45,958 nucleotides of DNA, taken from positions 1 through 45,958 of the forward strand of contig CAKZQC010000004.1 in the NCBI GenBank assembly GCA_937139495.1, read 5' to 3'. Shown here piece after piece: positions 32,037 to 41,585 of this stretch. The DNA comes from an uncultured Saprospiraceae bacterium (GTDB lineage Bacteria > Bacteroidota > Bacteroidia > Chitinophagales > Saprospiraceae). The position numbers and the translations under genes are program-made. Each line of letters starts with the position of its first letter. Positions within the stretch are counted from its first letter, which is position 1. The notes beneath the pieces are model-generated. The model made no database searches and was not told the DNA's origin. It was given only the letters and a program-made list of their open reading frames with translations.

Positions 32037-34532
32037 ATGAAATATAATGTACTTTTTTGCCTCTTACTTTTGAGCAGTTGGAGTATTGCACAAGCAAATA
32101 CTTTGTTTGGCACGTTGACCAATACCGCAGGGGAGGAACTTCCTTTTGCAGTCATTTATATTGTAGGAACATCGAGTGGAACGACCACCAATGCGGAAGG
32201 CTATTATGAGTTGGAGTTAGAAGCAGGCAACTACGAAATTGCGTTTCAATACTTGGGCTATACTACCAAAAAGCAAAAAATAGCATTGACGCAAAAGCGT
32301 CAGAAATTTGATGTGCAATTGGAGCCTATGGCAACCTCAACCCGAGAAATAGTAGTGACCGCAGGCGAGGATCCTGCCTATGCTATCATTCGCAAAGCAA
32401 TCCGAAAACGTAAATATTACGAAAAACAATTTGATGCGTTTAGTTGCAACAGCTACGTAAAAGGGACGCAGTATGTAGAGAATTTACCCAAATCGTTTAT
32501 GGGGCAATCGCTCGAAGATGTTATTCCTGGACTGGATTCTAATGGTACGGGTGTTATTTACCTTTCGGAATCTGTTTCTCGGCTGTACTTCAAGAAAGGC
32601 GAATACAAAGAGGTCATGACTTCGTCGAAAATTAGTGGCGATGATAATGGCTTTAGCTTCAATTCGGGGGCTGCTATGGCAGATATTTCTTTTTATAACA
32701 ATAACTTTGAGTTAGGTGGTTCCAAAATATTGTCACCTATCGCTGGTGGTGCATTGGGGAGTTATGATTATCAATTACTGAATGACTTTGAAGATGCCGA
32801 CGGACGAATAATATATGGCATCAAGGTAATCCCCAAAAATGATTTGAGTGCGACATTTCGAGGCATGATTTATATTGTCGATCAGGATTGGGCGATATAC
32901 AGCACCGAGTTATATACCACAGGCAAAGCTATTAATATAGCGGTATTGGATACCGTGTTGTTCAAACAAACACACATCAATTTAGGTGGCGATAAATGGC
33001 GTGTTTTTTCGCAAGATATTACTTTTGGACTCAATCTTTTGTTTATCAAAACTAGAGGTCGATTTATTGGTGTATTCTCCGATTACAATCTGAAACCAAA
33101 TTTTGAAAAAGGCTTTTTTAATGCCGAAATATTCAAAGTAGAGGACGAAGCCAACAAAAAAATGGAGACCTTTTGGGATTCTATTCGCCCTGTGCCACTC
33201 TTGCAGACAGAAGCTGTGGAGTATCATACTAAAGATAGCCTTGCCAAAATTTGGGCAACCAAGGCGTATCAAGATTCTGTTGATAAAAAGAACAATGAAC
33301 CGACACTCCTGAATTTGATAGGCGGCTATACCTACCAGAATACCTACGAAAATTGGAATATAAAAATACTTTCGCCAATTGACAAATTGACCTTTAGTAC
33401 TGTACAAGGGCAGTTGATTGGTTTAGGAGCAGAATTTTTCAAAGGATTGGACAAAGAAAAAAACCGCTGGTATCGTCTGCATGCTGATGCAGAATATGGA
33501 TTTGAAGATAAACAAGTGCGTTTCAGAGGGTTTGCCCAAATGAAATTTAATTCTATTACCCACAATTTGCTACACCTAGAAGGAGGGCGACAGTTGCGAC
33601 AGTTCAATATCAACGACCCTGTGAGTATGTTGGTTAATACATATTACAGTTTGATTTTTAGACAAAATTACGCCAAGTTTTATGATGAAGCTTATGGTAG
33701 AATATACTATTCGCAATATTTGACACATGGATTGTTGATGCGAGCTGGGGCTAAATATGCCGTTCGTTCTGCGGTGGTGAATCACACCGATTTTTCGTGG
33801 TTAGGTCGTAAAAGTGGCAAAGATATGTTCTCGAATCACCCGCTAGATTTTAGTCGTCCGCCGTTGCCTGCTAGTCCTAGTTTTGAGACCAATAGCCTGC
33901 TCGAATTTACGATAGCATTGCGTATTCGTTTTGGTGAAAAATATGTTAGTTATCCTAAACGCCGTTTTTATACTTCGAGCAATTCGCCTGATATTTGGAT
34001 CAAATACAAAAAAGCAATCGGTCTGCAAGGAGCAGAAACTAACTATGATTATCTGTCTTTACAAATCACCAAAGAGGATATTTCATTGGGTGTAGCTGGT
34101 CTGTTTTCGTACAATATAGAAGGTGGCTGGTTTATCCAAAAAACCAATGAAATGCAGTTCATGGATTACCATCATTTTAGTGGTAACCAAACCATTATTT
34201 CAGCTCCTGCTGGCTTTCTCAATAGCTTCCAACTGCTACCTTATTACGAATACAGCACCAATACGCATTTCGCCGCGGCACATCTAGAGCATAAATTTAA
34301 CGGCTTTCTTTGGAACAAAATCCCTGGACTCAAAAAACTAGGCTTCGAGGTCGTAGCAGGCGGACACTTCTTGTACACACCCGAACAAAAGCCTTATGCA
34401 GAGTTCAATATAGGACTCGATCGTATCGGCTGGAAACTCTTCCGTGTGCTGCGTGCTGATTTTGTGATGGGCTATCGCCCCAATGAAGCATTGAGAGTTG
34501 GGGGCGTACTGACGTTTAATTTTTCTTTGTAA
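32037..34532 (+). CDS. DUF5686 outer-membrane protein with carboxypeptidase-like regulatory domain
   Basis: An 831-aa protein with a signal peptide (MKYNVLFCLLLLSSWSIAQA). Residues about 22-100 are a CarboxypepD_reg-like Ig fold (LFGTLTNTAGEELPFAVIYIVGTSSGTTTNAEGYYELELEAGNYEIAFQYLGY). Next is the DUF5686 region beginning IVVTAGEDPAYAIIRKAIRKRKYY. The C-terminal ~400 residues alternate in a barrel pattern and end with a typical outer-membrane terminal strand (EALRVGGVLTFNFSL). It resembles TonB-linked barrels in design but has no plug domain. DUF5686 proteins are abundant in Bacteroidota and lack a known function; surface export or transport is a guess. It follows the tandem unknown family and converges on the TolC operon, with a terminator between. 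Confidence 0.85.
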   Translation: MKYNVLFCLLLLSSWSIAQANTLFGTLTNTAGEELPFAVIYIVGTSSGTTTNAEGYYELELEAGNYEIAFQYLGYTTKKQKIALTQKRQKFDVQLEPMATSTREIVVTAGEDPAYAIIRKAIRKRKYYEKQFDAFSCNSYVKGTQYVENLPKSFMGQSLEDVIPGLDSNGTGVIYLSESVSRLYFKKGEYKEVMTSSKISGDDNGFSFNSGAAMADISFYNNNFELGGSKILSPIAGGALGSYDYQLLNDFEDADGRIIYGIKVIPKNDLSATFRGMIYIVDQDWAIYSTELYTTGKAINIAVLDTVLFKQTHINLGGDKWRVFSQDITFGLNLLFIKTRGRFIGVFSDYNLKPNFEKGFFNAEIFKVEDEANKKMETFWDSIRPVPLLQTEAVEYHTKDSLAKIWATKAYQDSVDKKNNEPTLLNLIGGYTYQNTYENWNIKILSPIDKLTFSTVQGQLIGLGAEFFKGLDKEKNRWYRLHADAEYGFEDKQVRFRGFAQMKFNSITHNLLHLEGGRQLRQFNINDPVSMLVNTYYSLIFRQNYAKFYDEAYGRIYYSQYLTHGLLMRAGAKYAVRSAVVNHTDFSWLGRKSGKDMFSNHPLDFSRPPLPASPSFETNSLLEFTIALRIRFGEKYVSYPKRRFYTSSNSPDIWIKYKKAIGLQGAETNYDYLSLQITKEDISLGVAGLFSYNIEGGWFIQKTNEMQFMDYHHFSGNQTIISAPAGFLNSFQLLPYYEYSTNTHFAAAHLEHKFNGFLWNKIPGLKKLGFEVVAGGHFLYTPEQKPYAEFNIGLDRIGWKLFRVLRADFVMGYRPNEALRVGGVLTFNFSL

Positions 34533-34597
34533 GGTAAACTACAATGCACTCATAGGAGGAAAAGTCTACGGCAGGAAAAAGCCACCGATAACCGAGC

Positions 34598-34653
34598 GGG
34601 CGAATGGCGATTCGCCCCAACGAAAAAGGGTAAGGGCGAATTGCTATTCGCCC
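34598..34653. repeat. REP-like palindrome doublet
   Basis: Two 20-base palindromes, GGGCGAAT-GGCG-ATTCGCCC (34598-34617) and GGGCGAAT-TGCT-ATTCGCCC (34634-34653), have identical 8-bp arms and differ only in the 4-base loop. Their starts are 36 bases apart. The arm sequence is GC-rich, unlike its surroundings. This is the pattern of repetitive extragenic palindromes, which are often spread by REP-associated tyrosine transposases. Confidence 0.65.
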
Positions 34654-34661
34654 TTACCCTT
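34626..34661 (-). terminator. Terminator of the efflux operon (contains the second palindrome)
   Basis: A perfect 16-bp stem (34626-34641 with 34646-34661) with a 4-base loop. On the minus strand it is followed by five T (34623-34627 as A). It lies 10 bases beyond the tolC-like stop codon and may also end the converging DUF5686 transcript. Confidence 0.8.
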
Positions 34662-34671
34662 AGGAAAAATC

Positions 34672-35991
34672 TTACTTAATCAACTGACCACTAATACGTC
34701 TCAATTCCCATTCTGCCAACTTGGCGTTGTAGCGAGCCGTAATCACTTGGCGTTGCGCCTGCAAGTAGTTAAATTCTGCCTGTTGGTAGCTGAGGTAAGA
34801 AACCTGCCCCAGTTCGTAGGCGGTAGCCGTACGATCAAAACTCTTTTTGCTAATTGCTACATTGCCCTGTTCGATAGGAATCAGTGCCATATTATTTTCG
34901 TACGTCACCCACGCATCTTTGATGGTTTGTTCCAAATCATATTGAGCAAAGTCTAGATTTAGCTCTGCATTTTTGATAGACAATTGAGCATTTTGGCGAG
35001 CAGGGCGAAGCTGCCCACCACTATAAATGGTGTAGGTCAATCCTAGATTGACCGTAAGCCCCAAAGAGCTGTTGCTAGCTACAATCCCTGCATCATTCTG
35101 AGAACCACTATAACCATAACTAATGGTGGTGTTCAATTTAGGGTAAAGTTCGGTACTGATAAGTTGATAATCTATTTTTGCCTTCTCAATGGTTTGGTTT
35201 GCTTTCAGCAATGCCAAGTTGTTTTGTTGAGCGGCGTCCAAAATACTTTCATAATTTAGATTCAAATCCAATTCAGTATCGACAACTACCTGAGTGTTTT
35301 CGTCCAAATCTTCTGCACCAATAGCTTTATTAAGTTGTCGCACCGCTTGTTTTTTTCCTAACAAAATACGCAACAATTGGGTGCTATCGGTATTGTACGA
35401 AGTTTGCAAATTGAGGCGTTCCACTTCCGAGCCTTGACCATATTCGCGTTGCTTTTCGATACGACGAAGCTGTATTTGGGTCAACGCCATTTTTTCGGCA
35501 GTAATGCGATAATCTTCCTGCAATGCTGCCAAGTTATAGTAGGCTTGTAGCACGCTATAAATCGTATTTTCTATTGACTGTTTGTACTGTGTATTCATCA
35601 GACGAACGTCCATCTGCGACTTTTTGAGTGTATAGAGCGGCTTGAGTCCGTCGAAAAGTGTGTATCGCAAATTGACATTGGCACCATAGTTTTGAGATTC
35701 TGCCCCTGTCACATCTTGGTCAGGGATAGAACCGCTAAATTTGGTAGTGCTATTGTTGTTAGAATAGGTATAGTTGGCACCAATATCTGCCGTAGGCAAC
35801 CAGCCCGCAGCCCCAATAGTAGCCGTGTTACTAGCTACTTCTATATTGTTTTTAGCAATTTTTATATTGAAATTATTAGCGATAGCACTGCCAATAATTT
35901 CATCTAGTTCTACTGTCGGTTGCAGTTGAGCCATTAGCGGTAAGCTGCTTAATAGACTCCAGCAAATAGCCGTTACAAAAGTATATTTCAT
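34672..35991 (-). CDS. TolC-family outer-membrane efflux protein
   Basis: A 439-aa protein from ATG 35991 with a signal peptide (MKYTFVTAICWSLLSSLPLMAQ). A longer frame to 36051 overlaps the RND gene and has no signal, so it was rejected. The family's internal duplication is visible: two runs of long amphipathic helices separated by barrel strands (SVLQAYYNLAALQEDYRITAEKMALTQIQLRRIEKQREYGQGSEVERLNLQTSYN in the first half; ARQNAQLSIKNAELNLDFAQYDLEQTIKDAWVTYENN and SFDRTATAYELGQVSYLSYQQAEFNYLQAQ in the second). It forms the trimeric outer-membrane duct of a tripartite pump. It is the last gene of the minus-strand operon 40483-34672 and starts 34 bases after the pump gene. Confidence 0.9.
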   Translation of the reverse strand: MKYTFVTAICWSLLSSLPLMAQLQPTVELDEIIGSAIANNFNIKIAKNNIEVASNTATIGAAGWLPTADIGANYTYSNNNSTTKFSGSIPDQDVTGAESQNYGANVNLRYTLFDGLKPLYTLKKSQMDVRLMNTQYKQSIENTIYSVLQAYYNLAALQEDYRITAEKMALTQIQLRRIEKQREYGQGSEVERLNLQTSYNTDSTQLLRILLGKKQAVRQLNKAIGAEDLDENTQVVVDTELDLNLNYESILDAAQQNNLALLKANQTIEKAKIDYQLISTELYPKLNTTISYGYSGSQNDAGIVASNSSLGLTVNLGLTYTIYSGGQLRPARQNAQLSIKNAELNLDFAQYDLEQTIKDAWVTYENNMALIPIEQGNVAISKKSFDRTATAYELGQVSYLSYQQAEFNYLQAQRQVITARYNAKLAEWELRRISGQLIK

Positions 35992-36025
35992 GGATAGTTT
36001 ATTTTTGTATTGCAAAGTGCAACTT

Positions 36026-39000
36026 TTATACTTGTTCTTCATAATCATCACTGGTTGGGTGATGCTCTTTTTCTTCTTGAATACTTGGCTCTACATCTTC
36101 GGCACTAATTGTTTCGCCTTCCCAAAGCCAGTGCAGACCACGTTTGAGCGAGTTGACACTTGACAACAAAGGCGGCAAGATTAGCAACATAATAAACGTA
36201 GCAGAAGCCAAACCATAAGCCAAAGCAATCGCCATAGGAATCAAGAATTGAGCTTGTAAGCTAGTTTCTAATACAATCGGCATCAGTCCTGCCACTGTCG
36301 TGACCGAAGTCAGTAGGATAGGACGGAAACGAGAAACACTTGCTTCGTGTATCGCCTCTTTGAACGGCAGTCCCTCTTTGAGTAGGCGGTTCATGGTACT
36401 GACTAGTACCAAACTATCGTTGATAACAACCCCAGCTACTGCCAAAATACCAAACAGCGACAACATGCTAATTGGGATACCATGTACCCAATGTCCTGTA
36501 ACGACACCTATAAAGGCAAATGGGATTAGTAAAACCACGACTAAAGCTTGTAGGAAGGAGCGGAAAGTGAATGCGACTGTAAAGAATACTAATAATATAA
36601 TTATAGGCAACCAGCGTTTTAAGGAATCTAGTGTTTCGCTTGCTCTTTCGCTTTGTCCCTCATATACAACGTCCACGCCTGAGTATTTGCCGATAATAGA
36701 TGGCAAAACATTATCTCTAAAATCTCCAAATACTTCTGTGGAGGTTGCGGTGGTGGTCGATTCGTTGATATCGGCACTCACTTCCATTTTCGCTCTACCA
36801 TTGAGGTGAACAATCTTCAAAGATGATTTCTGAGGATTGAGTGTCACCAACTCTTTGAGTGGGTAGCTGTTTTGTCCAACTCTAATATTCATATTGAGCA
36901 AACTCTCAAACGATTCTCGCTCGTCATTGGTATAGCGCAGCCATACTTTGACTTCATCGGTGCCGCGTTGTAATCGTTGTACCTCGTATCCAAAATAGCC
37001 TTGGCGTATTTGACGAATAACAGTGCTCAAATCAATACCCATAGCTTTAGCTTTGGGAAGCAATGCTATATTAAATTCAAGTCCTCCTTTTTGGTCATTA
37101 TCTGCTATGTTTTTTAGACGTTTATCTGCTGAAAAAGCAGCTTTAATATCATCTTTAGCTGCCCGTAGATTTTCTAGATCATCACCAACTAAACCTATTT
37201 GCACTGCTGCGCCAAAGATTGATTTTTGACCATAGGTCAAACTTTCGACACCATATACTTCGCCTACGAGTGCTCTTATTTCATTAGCAACAGTCGAACT
37301 AGGCAGATTCCGAGCTTCTCCATCAAGTAGCGAAATTAACAGACTTCCTGCATCGGAACTATTACTGATACTTCTGGCAATCGACTGTATAACTTGTAAT
37401 GTATCGTTTCTTTGGGCAGAATATTTTTTGTTGACGACTTGTGCTGCTACTTCTATTTTTTCTAATATTGCATTGGTTTTGCTCTCGTGTGTGCCTGCGG
37501 GCAATTTCAATTCAATGACGACTTCATCTCTAGCAATATTTGGAAAAAAGGCTACTTTGATATAGCCACCTAGTACTAAATTGACAGATAGAAATAAGGC
37601 TACAAAACCTGTAGATAAAGCAATCGTACGGTTCGCTAAACAAAAGTTAAGTGCAGGTGTGTATACTTTTTCTTTTAAGAAGTTGAAAAAATTGGTGGTT
37701 GTCCGTTCCATGATATTGGGGGCGGTATTGCCTACCTGCAAATCCTTGGAGTGTGCAATGTGTGCAGGCAAAATAAAGAATCCTTCTATTAGCGAAAAGC
37801 CCAACGTCGTAATCACAACAAAGGCAGCACTTGACATGAAATCACCCAATTGTCCTTCTATCAAGAAGAACAGTAAGAAAAACCAACAGGTCGTAATAAC
37901 AGCGGAAACAACAGACGGCAAAACCTCCATCACGCCTTCGATGGCTGCTTTTTGTGGGGGCATACCTTGCTCGAATTTCTGAAAGATATTTTCTGCTATC
38001 ACGACTCCATCATCAACCAAAATACCAATCACTAGAATCAATCCAAAGAGTGATAACATATTGATATTGAAGCTAGTCATCGACATGATAAAGAACATTC
38101 CTGCGATAGAAATAGGAATACTTAATGCGACCCAAAATGCAATACGAGGTTTGAGGAATAAGCCTAACAGTATGAATACCAATACAAATCCAATTAGTCC
38201 ATTTTCTACTAATAAATCTGTACGTTGCTTAATACTAACACTACCATCTTTGAGTAAGTAGAGTTGTACGGCTTTATTTTCGGCATTAAATTCTGCAATA
38301 AAGTTCTTGGAAGCATCAGCAGTAGTGATAATATCTTCGTTCAAACGGCTCAGTACTCGAATTCTCGTAGCAGGTTTCCCGTTATAAAATTCTCTGGAGG
38401 GGATATCTTCCCATTGATTGGTAAGAGTAGCCACATCTTTGAGTAATATATTGGTGCCATTGTCGCCTGTCTTAACTATAATGTTTTCTAGTTGCTCGGC
38501 ATAATATTCTTTATTTTCGGCACGTACGGTTGCTTTTAGGTTGCCCATTTCGAGGCTACCACCAGTCATTTCTACATTGCTACCCTGTATAGCTTGTGCC
38601 AATTCCTCGAACGTGAGACGGTAGGTAGTCAGTGCATCTTCGTTGACAGCTATTTCAATTTCTTCTTCAGGATAGCCACTCAATTCTACTTTAGAGATTT
38701 CTTTTTTTGCGAGCAATTGCTTTTCTGCCTTTTCGGTAAATGCTTTGAGTGTTTTCAAGTCCACATCACCACTAAGCATCAGAATAGCGGCTTCGTCTAT
38801 TCGCTCTACTTTGTAGATAATAGGCGTTTCCGAATTGTCAGGAAACGTATTGACACGGTCAATCGCATTTTTGACGTCGGTCAATATATCTTCTACCAAG
38901 TAGTTAGAGAAAATTTCTACATTGATAGTCGAAATATTTTCCATAGAGGTAGACGTGACCTTTTTGATACCTTCTATTCCATCTATTTCTTCCTCTATTT

Positions 39001-39199
39001 TGATAGTAATTCCTTTCTCTACCTCCGAAGGGGAAGCACCAATGTAGGTCGTCTCTACTGAAATATTTCGGCTAGGAGCTCTAGGGAATTGGCTACGTTG
39101 TATATTTATTGCCGAGAGTATGCCCAATATTGCAATAAGCAAAATTAAGACATCTGCCGAAATGTGGTATTTGATAAAATACTGGATTGCTTTTTTCAT
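36026..39199 (-). CDS. RND-family efflux transporter permease (AcrB/HAE1-like)
   Basis: A 1057-aa inner-membrane proton-driven exporter from ATG 39199 (MKKAIQYFIKYHISADVL); the longer frame to 39268 adds a polar stretch and was rejected. The layout is typical: TM1, a large periplasmic loop (SQFPRAPSRNISVETTYIGASPSEVEKGITIKIEEEIDGIEGI), TM2-6 with the proton-relay segment LVIGILVDDGVVIAENI near residue 400, TM7, a second periplasmic loop and TM8-12 with LFGILAVAGVVINDSLVLV. The acidic pair in TM4 is present, so the pump should be active. The C-terminal tail (EEKEHHPTSDDYEEQV) is acidic. The substrate cannot be read from sequence; the group includes drug, solvent and lipid exporters. Middle gene of the MFP-RND-TolC operon. 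Confidence 0.92.
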   Translation of the reverse strand: MKKAIQYFIKYHISADVLILLIAILGILSAINIQRSQFPRAPSRNISVETTYIGASPSEVEKGITIKIEEEIDGIEGIKKVTSTSMENISTINVEIFSNYLVEDILTDVKNAIDRVNTFPDNSETPIIYKVERIDEAAILMLSGDVDLKTLKAFTEKAEKQLLAKKEISKVELSGYPEEEIEIAVNEDALTTYRLTFEELAQAIQGSNVEMTGGSLEMGNLKATVRAENKEYYAEQLENIIVKTGDNGTNILLKDVATLTNQWEDIPSREFYNGKPATRIRVLSRLNEDIITTADASKNFIAEFNAENKAVQLYLLKDGSVSIKQRTDLLVENGLIGFVLVFILLGLFLKPRIAFWVALSIPISIAGMFFIMSMTSFNINMLSLFGLILVIGILVDDGVVIAENIFQKFEQGMPPQKAAIEGVMEVLPSVVSAVITTCWFFLLFFLIEGQLGDFMSSAAFVVITTLGFSLIEGFFILPAHIAHSKDLQVGNTAPNIMERTTTNFFNFLKEKVYTPALNFCLANRTIALSTGFVALFLSVNLVLGGYIKVAFFPNIARDEVVIELKLPAGTHESKTNAILEKIEVAAQVVNKKYSAQRNDTLQVIQSIARSISNSSDAGSLLISLLDGEARNLPSSTVANEIRALVGEVYGVESLTYGQKSIFGAAVQIGLVGDDLENLRAAKDDIKAAFSADKRLKNIADNDQKGGLEFNIALLPKAKAMGIDLSTVIRQIRQGYFGYEVQRLQRGTDEVKVWLRYTNDERESFESLLNMNIRVGQNSYPLKELVTLNPQKSSLKIVHLNGRAKMEVSADINESTTTATSTEVFGDFRDNVLPSIIGKYSGVDVVYEGQSERASETLDSLKRWLPIIILLVFFTVAFTFRSFLQALVVVLLIPFAFIGVVTGHWVHGIPISMLSLFGILAVAGVVINDSLVLVSTMNRLLKEGLPFKEAIHEASVSRFRPILLTSVTTVAGLMPIVLETSLQAQFLIPMAIALAYGLASATFIMLLILPPLLSSVNSLKRGLHWLWEGETISAEDVEPSIQEEKEHHPTSDDYEEQV

Positions 39200-39340
39200 G
39201 ATAAAACAGGCTGTAGAGTCATTGCCCTCTGAAGGGGAAATAACGGTATCAAAAGATAAGAAAAACACTACAATTTAGGTACTCGTAGAATACCATAACG
39301 TGTAGCTAAAGACAAGGTACTTAATAGTAGCAGCAGAATG

Positions 39341-40483
39341 TTATTCTTCAATTACTTCTACTTTCATACCCTCATACGCTCCCAAGATAGGTTGAGAAAG
39401 TACTTCTGTGCCATTCGCTACACCACGGACAAACATATCGTTGACCGAAATTTTGACAACAGTTATTTTTTGTAGCACTAATTTGCCTTCCTTGATGGTA
39501 TAAATAAACTGGTTGTCAATCAATAAATTGCGAGGAATTTTGATAACATCATCAATCGTTTTTGTCTGGATTCTGCCATTCATAAACATACCTTCATTTA
39601 GTTTAGAACTATTGACTGTAATGAATACTTTTTGAGTTTGTGTACGCTCGTCAATCGTCTTGCCAAATCGTGCAATTGTGCCTGACCATTCGTCGTCAGT
39701 TGCCTCCGAATAGAGTGCTACTTTGTTACCTATCTTAAAGAACTGCATGTCGTAAAGCGATACGGTAGCTTCTAACTCGTAGCGAGAAGCATGGGTTAGT
39801 GTTCCCAAGAGTTGTCCTGCTCTAACCAAAGCCCCCTCGTAAGTAGCGGCATTGGATATAATACCCGAAAAAGGTGCTTCAATACGATATTTGGTCAAAC
39901 GATATTCTTGCTTTTTGATATTGATGTATTGATTTTCGATTTGGCGACTAGCCACATACAGTTTTTCTCTTTTGCTTTTGGTTTCTGGGAGTTGCTGTAT
40001 TGGTTTGTCAATATCGAAATTATCCATGTAGGTTTTCCAAGCAGCAAAATTATCATTGTAATCATTGTCCAAGTCGGGCAACATGCCTACAATACTGCTG
40101 TACAATTGACTTTTGGCAGACTGAATGTCATACTTAGCTTCCGTATCATCAATGAGAAACATCAATTCATCGCCTTTAAAATAAACTCCTTCTCTAAATT
40201 CTTTGCTGGCTTTGGTGAGTTGTCCTGTCACCTCCGAGTAGAGATCTACTTTTTGGCGAGCGATGACTTTTCCACTGATAACAATTTCGGATCCAACCGA
40301 TTTATTTTCGGCGGTCACAGAATACGCATAATTTTTGGGTGCAGCGGTAGCGGCTTTCTTTTCTGTTACGGCAGGGTCTTCGGTTTTAGCCGTGCCTTTA
40401 CCGATTTTTCTGCTGAATAATATACCTCCAACGAGGATAATAATGCCAATAACGATACTGACCTTTCTAAGTACTTTGTTCAT
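39341..40483 (-). CDS. RND periplasmic adaptor subunit (membrane fusion protein)
   Basis: A 380-aa protein from ATG 40483 (MNKVLRKVSIVIGIIILVGGILFSRKIGKG); an extended frame to 40510 adds nine residues without support. One N-terminal membrane segment is followed by the HlyD/AcrA adaptor plan: beta-strands and lipoyl half-motif (VISGKVIARQKVDLYSEVTGQLTKASKEFREGVYFKGDELMFLID), an alpha-hairpin (about 110-195), the second lipoyl half (YRIEAPFSGIISNAATYEGALVRAGQLLGTL) and a beta-barrel plus membrane-proximal domain. It links the RND pump to TolC. It is the first gene of the three-gene operon, with 141 bases before the pump gene. No local regulator gene is adjacent; the TetR gene at 25228 is far away. 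Confidence 0.9.
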   Translation of the reverse strand: MNKVLRKVSIVIGIIILVGGILFSRKIGKGTAKTEDPAVTEKKAATAAPKNYAYSVTAENKSVGSEIVISGKVIARQKVDLYSEVTGQLTKASKEFREGVYFKGDELMFLIDDTEAKYDIQSAKSQLYSSIVGMLPDLDNDYNDNFAAWKTYMDNFDIDKPIQQLPETKSKREKLYVASRQIENQYINIKKQEYRLTKYRIEAPFSGIISNAATYEGALVRAGQLLGTLTHASRYELEATVSLYDMQFFKIGNKVALYSEATDDEWSGTIARFGKTIDERTQTQKVFITVNSSKLNEGMFMNGRIQTKTIDDVIKIPRNLLIDNQFIYTIKEGKLVLQKITVVKISVNDMFVRGVANGTEVLSQPILGAYEGMKVEVIEE

Positions 40484-40652
40484 GGTGTGTTTACTTTTGT
40501 ATAGAATCAAGCGGTGTTCGAACGATGTCGTAAGAATTTGTTCTGCAATGATAGACGATTTTTGTTAAAACAAGTTTACTTACTAGGGTAGTTTTCTACT
40601 AAAGTGTGTGCTTTTTCTATAAAAGTCGGAGCGTTGGATTTTCAATACAAAA

Positions 40653-40690
40653 AAAGCTGCTACACTTAATGTTCTAAGTGTAGCAGCTTT
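40653..40690 (-). terminator. Rho-independent terminator after yceI-like gene
   Basis: A 16-bp perfect stem (AAAGCTGCTACACTTA 40653-40668 with 40675-40690), a 6-base loop and eight A on the plus strand at 40648-40655, which read as a T-tract on the minus strand. Confidence 0.85.
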
Positions 40691-40713
40691 CGCCAACCTA
40701 TATATAGGTTACT

Positions 40714-41307
40714 CTATTCTTCTTCTTTTGTTTGTTTTACAAACTCCATACTTATTAGAATATCTATTTTGTTAGCAATGAGTTTGAATCCATTGTCCAT
40801 ATCCATATTAAAAGCCATTCCGAAGTCAGTACGATTGACAGTACCCATGGCTACAAAACCGACACGCTGTTCGTTTTGCAATCCTGTTACTACTTTACCT
40901 TTCTTGACTTCCATCGCAATTTTTTTGGTAATCCCCATTAGCGTCAATTCGCCTTTGAGTTCATAGCGTCCTTTTCTTTTTTTCTTGAAAGAAGTGCTTC
41001 TGAATATCATATTTGGAAACTCTTCCACATTCAAAAAGTCCTTTGATTTGAGGTGAGCATCACGTGCTTCTACTCTAGTAGAGACACTACCTGTTTGTAC
41101 ATCAACACTGAGTGCTAGGTTATTCATTTCGTCACTAGCAGGCTCGAAGTTAACTTCATAGTTCTCAAATACACCTATAATATCGGCTAGACCCATGTGG
41201 TTGGCTCTAAACTGTACGGTAGAGTGCATTGGATCTACTTCCCATTTTTGAGCGAATAGGGCAGTAGCGAATAAGAGTAGTAGAGCAGTGCAGATAATAT
41301 TTTTCAT
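40714..41307 (-). CDS. YceI-family periplasmic lipid-binding protein
   Basis: A 197-aa protein with a signal peptide (MKNIICTALLLLFATALFAQ, cleavage before KWEVD). The mature part is a complete YceI lipocalin-like barrel: WEVDPMHSTVQFRANHMGLADIIGVFENYEVNF, then AHLKSKDFLNVEEFPNMIFRSTSF, GELTLMGITKKIAMEV and VGFVAMGTVNRTDFGM. The VDPxHSxVxFxxxHMG and TxxRxDFGM-like signatures are typical. Relatives bind polyisoprenoid or other amphiphilic molecules in the periplasm; the ligand here is unknown. It is a single-gene unit ended by the terminator at 40653-40690, just upstream of the tRNA-Gly terminator. Confidence 0.92.
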   Translation of the reverse strand: MKNIICTALLLLFATALFAQKWEVDPMHSTVQFRANHMGLADIIGVFENYEVNFEPASDEMNNLALSVDVQTGSVSTRVEARDAHLKSKDFLNVEEFPNMIFRSTSFKKKRKGRYELKGELTLMGITKKIAMEVKKGKVVTGLQNEQRVGFVAMGTVNRTDFGMAFNMDMDNGFKLIANKIDILISMEFVKQTKEEE

Positions 41308-41473
41308 GCGATTGTTTTAGATTATAAAAAGTTAAATAGGCTTTTAATGTCCAGAGGGGATAATGTGTGTACTCTACAATCTAAAGTTGTTGTTTGTTTT
41401 GCATCTTAACTACTTTTTGTAAGTTTAACAGCTGGTAATCAGGTTACTCGGAAGCTAGCGTATGGCAATAAAA

Positions 41474-41501
41474 AAAGCCTTTAGTGTGAACTAAAGGCTT
41501 T
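41474..41501 (-). terminator. Terminator of the tRNA-Gly transcript
   Basis: An 11-bp stem (AAAGCCTTTAG 41474-41484 with 41491-41501) and a 6-base loop. The A-run at 41470-41476 gives a T-tract on the minus strand. Starts 11 bases beyond the tRNA 3' end. Confidence 0.8.
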
Positions 41502-41512
41502 CTTGAAAATAG

Positions 41513-41585
41513 AGCGAAAAACGAGATTCGAACTCGCGACCCCAACCTTGGCAAGGTTGTGCTCTACCAGCTGAGCTATTTTCGC
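41513..41585 (-). tRNA. tRNA-Gly(GCC)
   Basis: A 73-base cloverleaf on the minus strand. Acceptor stem GCGAAAA/TTTTCGC, D-arm GCTC-AGCTGGTA-GAGC, anticodon arm CAACC-TTGCCAA-GGTTG with anticodon GCC, and T-arm CGAG-TTCGAAT-CTCG, discriminator T. The 3' CCA is not encoded. A promoter lies 27 bases upstream and a terminator 11 bases downstream, so it is a stand-alone unit. Confidence 0.95.

Noticed and set aside
36300..40420. Several long open frames opposite the RND and adaptor genes
   Set aside because: They are antisense shadows of well-supported genes and have no family features.
34672..40510. Extended starts of the three efflux genes (36051, 39268, 40510)
   Set aside because: The extensions lack signal or membrane sense; internal ATGs at 35991, 39199 and 40483 begin proper N-termini.
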